From: Kitasatospora sp. MMS16-BH015
GTDB taxonomy: Bacteria; Actinomycetota; Actinomycetes; Streptomycetales; Streptomycetaceae
Direction: 5' to 3'
DNA length: 64,000 bases
NCBI RefSeq assembly: GCF_002943525.1
Contig: NZ_CP025394.1
Coordinates: 248,001-312,000 of the forward strand
Every line of letters starts with the position of its first letter. Position 1 is the stretch's first letter. The position numbers and the translations under genes are program-made. Below are positions 33,993 through 42,854 of this stretch, one piece after another. The notes under the pieces were generated by a model. It saw only the letters and a program-made list of their open reading frames with translations. It ran no database searches and was not told the DNA's origin.

Positions 33993-35747
33993 TCACCGCC
34001 CCTCGCGCTCCGCCGGCTGCAGCGCCGCCGCGTGCAGGTCCGCGGCCCGCGGATCCGTCACCTGTCGGCCTGCCGCATTCCGGTCCGGCGCCTGCCGGTC
34101 CGCCCCCTGCGGCTCCGGTGCCTGCCGGTCCGCCCCCTGCGGCTCGGGCGCCTGAGCCTCGGCCGCCGCGCGGTCACGCAGCTCGCGCCGCAGGATCTTG
34201 CCGCTGAGCGACTTCGGCACGGCCTCGATGAACTCCACCGCCCGCACCTTCTTGTACGGGGCCACCCGCTCGGCCACGTACGCCATCAGCTGCTCCCCGG
34301 TCAGCGCGCTGCCGGCGCCGCGCACCACGAAGGCCTTGGGCCGCTCGACCCCGTCCGCGCCGGTGACGCCGACCACGGCGGCGTCCTGCACCTCGGGGTG
34401 GCCGAGCAGCAGCGCCTCCAGCTCGGCGGGGGCCACCTGGTAGCCCTTGTACTTGATCAGCTCCTTCACCCGGTCGACCACGAAGAGGTACCCGCGCTCG
34501 TCCACGTAACCCACGTCGCCGGTGTGCAGCCAGCCCTCCTCGTCGATCATCGCGGCGGTCTCCGAGTCCCGGCCGAAGTAGCCCCGCATCACCTGCGGGC
34601 CGCGGAACAGCAGCTCCCCGCGCTCGCCCGGCCCGAGGTCGGCGCCGCTGCCGTCCAGCGCGCCGATCCGCAGCTCGGTGGAGGCGACCATCCGGCCGAC
34701 CGTGCCGCGCGGCGGGTCCGCGTCGTCCAGCGGGACGGCGTGGGTGACCGGCGAGAGCTCGGTCATGCCGTAGCCCTGGAGCACCCGGGGCAGCCCGAGC
34801 CGGGCGGCGCAGGCCTCGCCGAGCTCGGCGTCCAGCGGGGCGGCCGCGCAGAGCAGGTACTTGATCGAGGAGAGGTCGAAGTCCGCCACCAGCGGGTGCT
34901 TGGCCAGTGCGAGCACCACCGGCGGGGCGACGAAGACGCCCTCGATTCGCTGCTCCTGGATGGTCCGCAGGAACTGCTCCAACTCGAACCGGGGCAGCAC
35001 CACCACCGTCGCCCCGCAGCGCAGCGGCTGGCTGAGCAGGGCGGCGAGTCCGTAGATGTGGAAGAACGGCAGCACGGCCAGGATCTTCTCGCCCTGCTCG
35101 GGGCGGCGCACCGAGTCGGACTGCAGCAGGTTGCTGGCGATGTTGCGGTGGCTGAGCATGACGCCCTTGGGCAGGCCGGTGGTGCCGCTGGAGTACGGCA
35201 GCACGGCGATGTCCTCGCCCGGGTCGAAGTCCAGCTCGGGCTCGGGGCCGCCGGCCGCCGCCAGGTCGGTGAGGGTGCGGTGGCCGTTCGCACTCGTCTC
35301 GTCGCAGAGTACGATCTCACGCAACGGCCGGCCCTCCGCAGCGAGTTCGGCGGCGGCGGCCTCAGCCACCGGGAGGAAGGCGGCGATCGTGACCAGCCAG
35401 CGGGCACCGCTGTCGCGCAGCTGACCCGCCAACTCCCCGGCGGTGGCCAGCGAGCTGACCGTGGTCACCGTGGCGCCGGCCCGACTGGCGGCGTAGAAGG
35501 CGACCGGGTAGGCGATGGTGTTGGGGCTGTACAGCGCGAGCACGTCCCCCTTGACCAGGCCCGATCCGGCCAACCCGGCCGCGACCAGGCGGACGGCGCC
35601 AGCCAGCTCGCCGTAGCTGAGGCTCCGTCCGGTGATCCCGTCGACCAGCGCCGGGGTGTCCCGGTACGCCTCCGCGCCGCCCAGCACCGCCTCGTGGATC
35701 GGCAGGTCGACGGGCGTGATCTCGGGGAAGTCACTGCGGAACACCAT
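33993..35747 (-). CDS. Acyl-CoA ligase, 4-coumarate-CoA ligase-like
   Basis: A 584-residue ANL-family ligase that activates a carboxylic acid to its CoA ester through an adenylate. Motifs in order: YSSGTTGLPKGVMLSHRN (phosphate-binding loop), YGMTELSPVTHAV, DEEGWLHTGDVGYVDERGYLFVVDRVKELIKYKGYQVAPAELE, and the catalytic Lys in SLSGKILRRELRDR. Substrate unknown; context points to branched or isoprenoid acids. The tail carries two 30-bp direct repeats (APEPQGADRQAPEPQGADRQAP). The ATG at 35747 follows GGAGGCG. Confidence 0.9.
   Translation of the reverse strand: MVFRSDFPEITPVDLPIHEAVLGGAEAYRDTPALVDGITGRSLSYGELAGAVRLVAAGLAGSGLVKGDVLALYSPNTIAYPVAFYAASRAGATVTTVSSLATAGELAGQLRDSGARWLVTIAAFLPVAEAAAAELAAEGRPLREIVLCDETSANGHRTLTDLAAAGGPEPELDFDPGEDIAVLPYSSGTTGLPKGVMLSHRNIASNLLQSDSVRRPEQGEKILAVLPFFHIYGLAALLSQPLRCGATVVVLPRFELEQFLRTIQEQRIEGVFVAPPVVLALAKHPLVADFDLSSIKYLLCAAAPLDAELGEACAARLGLPRVLQGYGMTELSPVTHAVPLDDADPPRGTVGRMVASTELRIGALDGSGADLGPGERGELLFRGPQVMRGYFGRDSETAAMIDEEGWLHTGDVGYVDERGYLFVVDRVKELIKYKGYQVAPAELEALLLGHPEVQDAAVVGVTGADGVERPKAFVVRGAGSALTGEQLMAYVAERVAPYKKVRAVEFIEAVPKSLSGKILRRELRDRAAAEAQAPEPQGADRQAPEPQGADRQAPDRNAAGRQVTDPRAADLHAAALQPAEREGR
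34090..34149. repeat. Two 30-bp direct repeats in ligase tail
   Basis: Units at 34090-34119 and 34120-34149 are nearly identical and stay in frame, encoding repeated (Q)APEPQGADR units. It is one of three tandem repeats at gene ends in this operon. Confidence 0.8.
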
Positions 35748-35853
35748 GTACGCCTCCGGCGGGGGTCGGGGTGGAACCTCCAAGGGTGGCCGGTGCCGGG
35801 CGCCTTGAACAGAAGGCGACCGGCACCGGGCCTCACTGCTTCCGCTGCTGGTG

Positions 35854-35912
35854 CGACCTCTCGTGCGGCCGCTCGTAGGCCGCTCGTACGACCGCTTGTA
35901 CGGCCTCTAGTA
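35854..35912. repeat. 12-bp tandem repeats after acyl-CoA dehydrogenase
   Basis: Five imperfect units (CGACCTCTCGTG, CGGCCGCTCGTA, GGCCGCTCGTA, CGACCGCTTGTA, CGGCCTCTAGTA) in tandem. The stop codon of the dehydrogenase (35907-35909) lies inside the last unit, so the array starts within the gene end and fills part of the gap to the ligase. Confidence 0.7.
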
Positions 35913-37070
35913 CGACCGCGGCAGGCCGAGGCTGTGCTGGGCGACGAAGTTGAGCACCATCTCCCGGCTGACCGGCGCGACCCGGCCGACCCGGGTGGCG
36001 GTCAGCAGCGCGGCCAGGCCGTACTCCTGGGTCAGCCCGTTGCCGCCGAGGGTCTGCACGGCCTTGTCCACCGTGCGGCAAGCCGCCTCGCCGGCCGCGT
36101 ACTTGGCCATGTTGGCGGCCTCGCCCGCGCCCAGGTCGTCACCCGCGTCGTAGAGCTCGGCGGCCTTCTGGGTCATCAGCCGGGCCAGCTCCACGTCGAT
36201 CGCGCACTGGGCCAACGGGTGGGCGATGCCCTGGTGGGCGCCGATCGGGGTGTCCCAGACGGTGCGGGTCTTGGCGTACTCGACGGCGGTGTCCAGGGCC
36301 TGGCGGGCCATCCCGAGCGAGAACGCGGCCGTCATGATCCGCTCCGGGTTGAGCCCGGCGAAGAGCTGCAGCAGCCCGGCGTTCTCGTCGCCCACCAGGG
36401 CGTCGGCGGGCAGCCGCACCTCGTCCAGGAAGACCTGGAACTGCCGCTCTGCGGTGAGCAGTTCCATCGGGATCGGCTTGTACTCGAAGCCGGGGGTGTC
36501 GCGCGGCACGATGAACAGCGCGGGCTTGAGCTTGCCGGTGGCGGTGTCCGTGGTGCGGCCGACGAACAGGGTGGCGTCGGCCCGGTCCACGCCCGAGATG
36601 AACACCTTGCGGCCGTTCAGCACCCACTCCTCGCCCTCGCGGCGCGCGGTGGTGGTGATCTTGTGCGAGTTGGAGCCGGCGTCCGGCTCGGTGATGCCGA
36701 AGGCCATCCGACGGCTCCCGTCGGCCAGGCCCGGCAGCCAGGCCCGCTTCTGCTCCTCGGTGCCGAACCGGGCGATCACGGTGCCGCAGATCGCGGGCGA
36801 GACGATCATCATCAGCAGCGGGCAGCCGGCCGCACCGAGTTCCTCCAGCACGATGGCGAGTTCGGCTATCCCCGCCCCGCCACCGCCGTACTCGGCGGGG
36901 ATGTTGACCCCGAGGTATCCCAACTTTCCTGCCTCCGACCAGAGTTCGTCGGTGGCCTCGCCGGTGCGGGCCTTGGCCTGGAAGTAGGCGGGGCCGTACC
37001 GGCGGGCGAGGTCACCGACGGCGCGGCGCAGGGCTTGACGTTCCGGGCTCTCGATCAGGGCTGCGGACAT
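35907..37070 (-). CDS. Acyl-CoA dehydrogenase
   Basis: A 387-residue FAD-dependent acyl-CoA dehydrogenase, the first oxidation in acyl-CoA breakdown. The flavin-site motifs AFGITEPDAGSNSHKITTTARREGEEWVLNG and FQVFLDEVRLPADALVGDENAG are plain. The C-terminal helices carry RTVDKAVQTLGGNGLTQEYGLAALL, where the catalytic-base segment lies in this family. It is like isovaleryl- or citronellyl-CoA dehydrogenases, but the exact substrate cannot be set from sequence. The ATG at 37070 follows AAAGGA. Third-last enzyme of the operon, 74 bases after the biotin carboxylase stop. Confidence 0.9.
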   Translation of the reverse strand: MSAALIESPERQALRRAVGDLARRYGPAYFQAKARTGEATDELWSEAGKLGYLGVNIPAEYGGGGAGIAELAIVLEELGAAGCPLLMMIVSPAICGTVIARFGTEEQKRAWLPGLADGSRRMAFGITEPDAGSNSHKITTTARREGEEWVLNGRKVFISGVDRADATLFVGRTTDTATGKLKPALFIVPRDTPGFEYKPIPMELLTAERQFQVFLDEVRLPADALVGDENAGLLQLFAGLNPERIMTAAFSLGMARQALDTAVEYAKTRTVWDTPIGAHQGIAHPLAQCAIDVELARLMTQKAAELYDAGDDLGAGEAANMAKYAAGEAACRTVDKAVQTLGGNGLTQEYGLAALLTATRVGRVAPVSREMVLNFVAQHSLGLPRSY

Positions 37071-37144
37071 GCGCGTGATCCTTTCCGGGCGAGGGGTGCG
37101 GAAATGGCGGACGTACGGGTACGGACGTGCAGGAACGAGTGGGC

Positions 37145-39055
37145 TCAGGCAGGCTGGACGACGGCCAACACCGCGCCGAGGTCGACCTGTTGGCCGGGCT
37201 TGACGTGCAGATCGGTGAGGATGCCGTCGGCGGGGGCACAGACCTTGTGCTCCATCTTCATCGCCTCCAGCCAGAGCAGCGGCTGGCCGGCGGAGACGGT
37301 GTCGCCGGGGGCGGCGGCCGTCCGCACCACGGTGCCGGGCATCGGGGCGAGCAGGGCGCCGGGCTCGGTCTGCGCCGAGCGGTCGGGGAAGCGGTCCAGC
37401 GCGGTCAGGGTGACCGCGCCGAGCGGCGAGTCCACCTCCACCAGGCTGCCGTAGCGGGCGACTCGGAAGCTCCTGGCCAGGCCGGCCTCCCGCAGGGTGA
37501 CCCGCTCGGCCTCGGCCGCGACCAGCTCCGCCTCGGGGAAGCCTTCGGCCCGCAGGCCGTCCCGGGTGAGCCGGTAGCGCACCTCGTGCTCGGCGCCCTC
37601 CGGCGTCCGGTAGCGCTTGACCTGCGACTGCGAGGGCAAGTTGCGCCACCCGGAGGGCAGTTCGGTCCGACGGCTCGCCGCATCGGCCAACGCGGCAGCC
37701 AGAGCGGCGAGTTCGATGCCGACCGGCGGCTCCTCCCGGGTGATCTCGGGCAGCAGTGCGGTGTGCACCTCCCCCGCCAGGAAGGCGGGGTGCCGCAGCG
37801 CCGCGACGAGTTGCGGCCGGTTGGTGACCAGGCCGTGGATCCGGGCCCGGCTCAGCGCGTCGGCCAGCCGGCGGGCGGCCTCGGCCCGGGTGGGAGCCCA
37901 GCTGATCACCTTGGCCAGCATCGCGTCGTAGTGGATGCCGACCGTGCTGCCCGCCGCCACCCCGGAGTCCAGCCGCAGCGTGCGGCCCGGGCTGCTGGTG
38001 AACTCCTCCTGCACGCCGGGGATCTCCAGCAGGTGCAGGGTGCCGGTCTGCGGCTGCCCTTGCCGGTCCTCGGCGTACAGCCGGGCCTCGATCGCGTGCC
38101 CGGTCAGCGCCGGCTGCTCGGCGGGCAGCGCGGCGCCCTCGGCGATCCGCACCTGCCAGGCGACCAGGTCGAGACCGGTCACGGCCTCGGTGACCGGGTG
38201 CTCCACCTGCAGGCGGGTGTTCATCTCCAGGAAGTAGAACCGGCCGTCCGACGCCAGCAGGAACTCGGCCGTCCCGGCGCCCACATAGCCGATCGCCTTG
38301 GCGGCGGCCACGGCGGCGGCGTGCAGCTCGGCCCGCACCCGCCCGTCCAGCCCGGGCGCCGGAGCCTCCTCCACCACCTTCTGGTGCCGCCGTTGCAGCG
38401 AGCAGTCCCGCTCGCCGAGCGCCCAGACCGTGCCGTGCTCGTCGGCCAGCAGCTGCACCTCGACGTGCCGCCCGGTCTCCAGGTACGGCTCGCAGAAGAC
38501 CTCGTCCGAGCCGAAGGCCTTCGCCGCCTCGGCCCGCGCCGCCACCAACGCCCCCGGCAGCTCGGCGAGTTCGCGCACCACCCGCATACCGCGGCCGCCA
38601 CCGCCGGCCGCCGCCTTGACCAGCAGCGGCAGGTCGGCCTCGGTGGGCTCGGCGGGGGCGCTCAGCACCGGCACCCCCGCCGCCGCCATCAGCCGCTTGG
38701 CCTCGGTCTTGGAGCCCATCGCGGCGATCGCGGCCGGCGGCGGCCCGACCCAGCGGAGCCCGGCCGCCTGCACGGCAGCGGCGAACTCGGCGTTCTCGGA
38801 CAGGAATCCGTACCCGGGGTGCACGGCGTCGGCACCGGCCGCGAGCGCGGCGGCCACCAGCGCCTCCACCCGCAGATAGGTCTCGCCGGGCGCCGCCCCG
38901 GGCAGCCGGACGGCCGCGTCGGCCTCCCGGACGTACGGTGCGCCCTCGTCCGGGTCGGAGTGCACCGCCACGGTGGCGATGCCGAGTTCGCGACAACTGC
39001 GGAACACCCGGCGGGCGATCTCGCCCCGGTTGGCGACGAGCAGTGAGCTGATCAT
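37145..39055 (-). CDS. Acyl-CoA carboxylase alpha subunit (biotin carboxylase/BCCP)
   Basis: A 636-residue biotin-dependent carboxylase alpha subunit. N-terminal MISSLLVANRGEIARRVFRSCRELGIATVAVHSD, the ATP-grasp domain (LLVKAAAGGGGRGMRVVREL; EMNTRLQVEHPVTEAVTGLDLV) and the C-terminal BCCP with the biotinyl Lys in LWLEAMKMEHKVCA (residues about 590-605) are all intact. With the carboxyltransferase it should carboxylate a branched acyl-CoA such as methylcrotonyl- or geranyl-CoA. The ATG at 39055 has GGAAGGG upstream. Between it and the carboxyltransferase stop lies an array of 15-bp repeats with GGAGGT in most units. Confidence 0.92.
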   Translation of the reverse strand: MISSLLVANRGEIARRVFRSCRELGIATVAVHSDPDEGAPYVREADAAVRLPGAAPGETYLRVEALVAAALAAGADAVHPGYGFLSENAEFAAAVQAAGLRWVGPPPAAIAAMGSKTEAKRLMAAAGVPVLSAPAEPTEADLPLLVKAAAGGGGRGMRVVRELAELPGALVAARAEAAKAFGSDEVFCEPYLETGRHVEVQLLADEHGTVWALGERDCSLQRRHQKVVEEAPAPGLDGRVRAELHAAAVAAAKAIGYVGAGTAEFLLASDGRFYFLEMNTRLQVEHPVTEAVTGLDLVAWQVRIAEGAALPAEQPALTGHAIEARLYAEDRQGQPQTGTLHLLEIPGVQEEFTSSPGRTLRLDSGVAAGSTVGIHYDAMLAKVISWAPTRAEAARRLADALSRARIHGLVTNRPQLVAALRHPAFLAGEVHTALLPEITREEPPVGIELAALAAALADAASRRTELPSGWRNLPSQSQVKRYRTPEGAEHEVRYRLTRDGLRAEGFPEAELVAAEAERVTLREAGLARSFRVARYGSLVEVDSPLGAVTLTALDRFPDRSAQTEPGALLAPMPGTVVRTAAAPGDTVSAGQPLLWLEAMKMEHKVCAPADGILTDLHVKPGQQVDLGAVLAVVQPA

Positions 39056-39090
39056 TTCTGGGCCCTTCCGAAATTCGACACTGCCCTACC

Positions 39091-39180
39091 TCCGCCGGAA
39101 CCACCTCCGCCGGAACCACCTCCGCCGGAACCACCTCCGCCGGGACTACCTCCGTCGGCGCTACATCCGTCGGTGCTACA
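39091..39180. repeat. 15-bp tandem repeats with Shine-Dalgarno-like cores
   Basis: Six 15-bp units run from the carboxyltransferase stop codon (39176-39178, inside the array) to 36 bases before the alpha-subunit start. Read on the coding strand, GGAGGT occurs five times at 15-base steps (forward ACCTCC at 39088, 39103, 39118, 39133 and 39148). Three units are identical; others drift. Copy number may vary by slippage and could affect ribosome loading on the alpha-subunit gene. Confidence 0.85.
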
Positions 39181-40771
39181 TCCGGAAGACGCCGTAGCCG
39201 CGTGCGCCTTCGACCGGGCCGCTGTGGATCGCGGACAGGCACAGGCCCAGCACGGTACGGGTGTCCCGCGGATCGATCACACCGTCGTCGTAGAGCCGCC
39301 CGGAGAGGAAGACCGGCAGCGACTCCGCCTCGATCTGCTGCTCCACCATGGCCCGGATCGCGGCGTCCGCGTCCTCGTCGTACGGCTGCCCCTTGGCCGC
39401 CGCCGACTGCCGCGCCACGATCGAGAGCACCCCGGCCAGCTGCTGCGGCCCCATCACCGCCGACTTGGCGCTAGGCCAGGCGAACAGGAACCGCGGGTCG
39501 TAGGCCCGCCCGCACATCCCGTAGTGCCCGGCCCCGTAGGAGGCGCCCATCAGCACCGAGAGGTGCGGCACGGTGGAGTTGGCCACCGCGTTGATCATCA
39601 TCGCGCCGTGCTTGATGATGCCGCCCTGCTCGTACGCCTGCCCCACCATGTAGCCCGTGGTGTTGTGCAGGAAGACCAACGGGATGTCCCGCTGGTTCGC
39701 CAACTGGATGAACTGGGCTGCCTTCTGCGACTCGGCGCTGAACAGCACGCCCTGCGCGTTGGCGAGGATCCCCACCGGGTACCCGTGCAGCCGGGCCCAG
39801 CCGGTCACCAGGCTCGCGCCGTACCGGGGCTTGAACTCGTCGAAGTCCGAGCCGTCCACCAGTCGGGCGATCACCTCGCGCGGGTCGAACGGCACCTTGA
39901 GGTCGCCCGGCACGATGCCGAGCAGCTCCTCCTCCGCGTACTTCGGCGGCTCCGAACTCCACGGCTCCGGGCCGGACTTGTGCCAGTTCAGCCGGTGCAC
40001 CACCCGGCGGGCGATCCGCAGCGCATCCGGCTCGTCCTCGGCGAAGTGGTCGGCCAGACCGGAGACCCGGGCGTGCATCTCGGCGCCACCCAGCGATTCG
40101 TCGTCGGCCTCCTCGCCGGTGGCCATCTTCACCAGCGGCGGGCCGCCGAGGAAGACCTTGGCCCGGTCCTTCACCAGCACGGTGTGGTCCGACATGCCCG
40201 GCACGTACGCGCCGCCGGCCGTCGAATTGCCGAACACCACGGCCACGGTGGGGATCCCGGCGGCGGAGAGCCTGGTCAGGTCGCGGAACAGCGCCCCGCC
40301 GGGGATGAAGATCTCCTTCTGGCTGGGCAGGTCGGCCCCGCCCGACTCCACCAGGTTGACCAGCGGCAGCCGGTTGCGCAGCGCGATCTCGTTGGCCCGC
40401 AGCGCCTTGCGCAGCGTCCACGGGTTGCTCGCCCCGCCGCGCACGGTCGGGTCGTTGGCGGTGATCACACACTCGGTGCCCTCGATCACCCCGATCCCGG
40501 TCACCAGCGCGGCGCCCACCGGGTACTCGCTGCCCCAGGCCGCCAGCGGCGACAGCTCCAGGAACGGCGAGTCCTCGTCGATCAGCAGCTCGATCCGCTC
40601 ACGGGCCAGCAACTTGCCCCGCTTGCGGTGCCGTTCCACGTACTTGGGCCCGCCGCCGGCCAGCGCCTTGGCGTGCTCGGTCTCCAACCCGGCGAGCTTG
40701 TCGAGCATCGCGGCCCGGTGCTCCCCGTACTCGGCCCCGCTCGGGTCGAGTTGGCTGGTCAGCCTGGTCAC
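39176..40771 (-). CDS. Acyl-CoA carboxylase beta subunit (carboxyltransferase)
   Basis: A 531-residue carboxyltransferase. KRGKLLARERIELLIDEDSPFLELSPLAAWG, GIGVIEGTECVITANDPTVRGGASNPWTLRKALRANEIALRNRLPLVNLVESGGADLP and GNSTAGGAYVPGMSDHTVLVKDRAKVFLGGPPLVKMATGEEADDESLGGAEMHARVSGLADHFAEDE are classic methylcrotonyl-/geranyl-CoA carboxylase beta-subunit blocks. Two crotonase-like halves are complete. The GTG at 40771 overlaps the AtuA-like stop (GTGA), showing coupling. Context with AtuA supports an isoprenoid acyl-CoA rather than a short-chain one; that is inference. Confidence 0.92.
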   Translation of the reverse strand: MTRLTSQLDPSGAEYGEHRAAMLDKLAGLETEHAKALAGGGPKYVERHRKRGKLLARERIELLIDEDSPFLELSPLAAWGSEYPVGAALVTGIGVIEGTECVITANDPTVRGGASNPWTLRKALRANEIALRNRLPLVNLVESGGADLPSQKEIFIPGGALFRDLTRLSAAGIPTVAVVFGNSTAGGAYVPGMSDHTVLVKDRAKVFLGGPPLVKMATGEEADDESLGGAEMHARVSGLADHFAEDEPDALRIARRVVHRLNWHKSGPEPWSSEPPKYAEEELLGIVPGDLKVPFDPREVIARLVDGSDFDEFKPRYGASLVTGWARLHGYPVGILANAQGVLFSAESQKAAQFIQLANQRDIPLVFLHNTTGYMVGQAYEQGGIIKHGAMMINAVANSTVPHLSVLMGASYGAGHYGMCGRAYDPRFLFAWPSAKSAVMGPQQLAGVLSIVARQSAAAKGQPYDEDADAAIRAMVEQQIEAESLPVFLSGRLYDDGVIDPRDTRTVLGLCLSAIHSGPVEGARGYGVFRM

Positions 40772-42498
40772 CGCGCCTCCTCCGGTGCTTGCGCGACGGC
40801 CTGCTCGGCCGCCGCGAGTACGGTCTCGGGAATCTCCACCTGCCGGGCGCGCAGCCACTCCCCCAGCGCCTTGGCCTGCGGGTCGAACCGCTCCTGCGCG
40901 GCCACGCCCCACCCGAGCAGGCCGTGCACGGTGAAGTTCACCGCCCGCAGGTGCGGCAGCAGCTGTCGCTCCACCGCCAACTCCGCTGCCTCCGGCAGCA
41001 GTTCCTTCACTCGTTCGACGGTCAGCTCGTGCGCCAACCACCGCCACCCGGTCTCGTTCCGGGCCCAGACCCCGAGGTTCGCGTCCCCGCCCTTGTCCCC
41101 GCTGCGCGCCCCGGCCACCAACCCGAGCGGCGCCCGCCGCCTCGGCCCCTCGGCCAACGGCTCGGGCAGCTCCGGCTGTTCGGCCGCCACCAACTCGCGG
41201 GTCACCGAAGCCTCCTGGATCACCTTCCGCGTCCCGTCCGGCAGCACCGCCGTATGCTCCACCGCACCGGCCGGCACGTAGGCGGCCTCGAACACCCCGT
41301 ACGGCGTGCCCGGCCCCGGCAGCCCGGTCAGGTGGAAACCCGGGTAGCTCGCCAGCCCCAGCTCCACGGCGGCCGCGCTCACCGCCTTGCCGACTACCCG
41401 CTGGTCCGCGTCCCGCACCGCCAGGTGCAGCAGCGCCGAGGCGGTCTCCTCGGTGGCCGCGTCCGGATGGTCGGTGCGGGCCAGCGTCCACCGCAGCTCC
41501 GCCGGAGCCGGGTCCAACGCCGCCGCCACCTGCGTCCGCACCAGTTCGGCCTTGGCCTCGATCTCCAACCCCGTCAGCACGAAGGTCACTTCGTTGCGCC
41601 AGCCACCCAGCCGGTTGAGCCCCACCTTGAGCGTGGGCGGCGGGGCCTCGCCCCGCACCCCCGAGATCCGCACCCGGTCGGGCCCTTCCTGACGCAGCCT
41701 CACACTGTCCAGCCGCGCCGTGACGTCCGGCCCCGCGTACCGCGCGGGCCCGGTCTCGTACAGGAGTTGGGCCGTCACCGTCTCCGTGGTCACCGCGCCG
41801 CCGGTGCCCGGGTGCTTGGTGATCACGCTGCTGCCGTCGGCCTCGATCTCGGCGATCGGGAAGCCGGGCCGCCGCAGGTCGTGCTCGGCGAAGAACGCGT
41901 AGTTCCCGCCGGTCGCCTGCGCCCCGCACTCCAGCACGTGCCCGGCCACCACGGCGCCGGCCAGCGCGTCCAAGTCCTTTTCTCCCCAACCGAAGTGCGC
42001 GATCGCCGGCCCGACCACCAGCGCGGCATCCGTCACCCGCCCGGTCACCACCACCTGCGCACCACCGCGCAGGCACTCCGCGATCCCGAACGCCCCCAGG
42101 TACGCATGAGCCGCCAACAACCCACCCGGCAGGCCCAACTCCTCGGCCCGCCCCAGCAGATCGTCCCCGGCCACGTACCCCACCGGCACCGCGACCCCGG
42201 CCTTCGCCGCCAACTCCCCCACGGCCTCGGCCAACCGCCCCGGATTCAACCCCCCGGCATTGACCACCACCCGCAGCCCCCGGTCCACGACCTCCCCCAG
42301 GCACTCCTCCAACTGCCCGAGGAACGTCCGCGCATACCCGAGCCCCGGATCCTTCACCCGGTCCCTGGCCAGGATCAACATCGTCAACTCGGCCAGGTAG
42401 TCCCCGGTCACCACATCCAGCGGCCCCCCGGTCACCATCTCCCGGAACGCGGCCCGCCGATCCCCGTAGAACCCCGAAGCATTCCCAACCCGCAGCAC
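40768..42498 (-). CDS. AtuA-family acyclic terpene utilization protein
   Basis: A 576-residue protein of the AtuA family (formerly DUF1446). The N-terminus LRVGNASGFYGDRRAAFREMVTGGPLDVVTGDYLAELTMLILAR and the block DPGLGYARTFLGQLEECLGEVVDRGLRVVVNAGGLNP are characteristic. AtuA is required for growth on citronellol and geraniol in pseudomonads, but its reaction is not settled. Here it leads the operon and overlaps the carboxyltransferase start by 4 bases. The GTG at 42498 follows AGGAGG. A palindrome lies 64 to 91 bases upstream. Confidence 0.9.
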   Translation of the reverse strand: MLRVGNASGFYGDRRAAFREMVTGGPLDVVTGDYLAELTMLILARDRVKDPGLGYARTFLGQLEECLGEVVDRGLRVVVNAGGLNPGRLAEAVGELAAKAGVAVPVGYVAGDDLLGRAEELGLPGGLLAAHAYLGAFGIAECLRGGAQVVVTGRVTDAALVVGPAIAHFGWGEKDLDALAGAVVAGHVLECGAQATGGNYAFFAEHDLRRPGFPIAEIEADGSSVITKHPGTGGAVTTETVTAQLLYETGPARYAGPDVTARLDSVRLRQEGPDRVRISGVRGEAPPPTLKVGLNRLGGWRNEVTFVLTGLEIEAKAELVRTQVAAALDPAPAELRWTLARTDHPDAATEETASALLHLAVRDADQRVVGKAVSAAAVELGLASYPGFHLTGLPGPGTPYGVFEAAYVPAGAVEHTAVLPDGTRKVIQEASVTRELVAAEQPELPEPLAEGPRRRAPLGLVAGARSGDKGGDANLGVWARNETGWRWLAHELTVERVKELLPEAAELAVERQLLPHLRAVNFTVHGLLGWGVAAQERFDPQAKALGEWLRARQVEIPETVLAAAEQAVAQAPEEAR

Positions 42499-42561
42499 CC
42501 GCCGGCCTCCTGGCCCACCCGTCCGCCCGCTCCGATCCAGCAGCCTGGCAGCGCCCGCCGA

Positions 42562-42589
42562 AGAAAGCAAGCACGCATGCTTGTTTTCT
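42562..42589. promoter_or_regulatory. Operator of the acyl-CoA operon
   Basis: A 28-base inverted repeat with a 4-base CGCA centre. Its core is CAAGCA-CGCA-TGCTTG and the arms extend to 12 bp with one mismatch (outer AGAAA/TTTCT). It lies just before the AtuA-family gene on the minus strand. The CAAG...CTTG form is like acyl-CoA-responsive TetR sites such as KstR2; the operon's own TetR at 33301 is the likely binder. Confidence 0.6.
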
Positions 42590-42769
42590 CGCCGGATGCG
42601 ACCAGTCCCCATTCGAGACGTACACCTGGTCGCCCCCCAGTCACCGACATCGGGCCGGTCCAGCGGGCATCGAGCCGCTCCGCACAGGGACCACGCCTGC
42701 CGCCAGGCGCCTCGCAACGGCACCGGTCAGAACTGCACCGAAGGCCATATGACGAGCCAAAACACAAGA

Positions 42770-42798
42770 TCGACAGTCCCCTCGCGAGTGACTATCGT
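42770..42798 (+). promoter_or_regulatory. Candidate promoter of the DUF3291 gene
   Basis: TCGACA (42770-42775), 17 bases, TATCGT (42793-42798), 56 bases before the TTG start. A small TGAC-TATC-GTCA palindrome (42789-42800) overlaps the -10. Confidence 0.45.
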
Positions 42799-42854
42799 CA
42801 CCTGACGTCCGGCGACGCACACCGTCGCACCCGCGCTCCACGAGGGAGAGACGC

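Noticed and set aside
33993..35783. Longer acyl-CoA ligase from 35783
   Set aside because: The extra residues are Pro-rich, and ATG 35747 has a strong ribosome binding site.
39067..39186. Pentapeptide-repeat coding region (EVVPA-type units) on the minus strand
   Set aside because: The open frame there is out of frame with both carboxylase subunits and only reflects the 15-bp DNA repeat.
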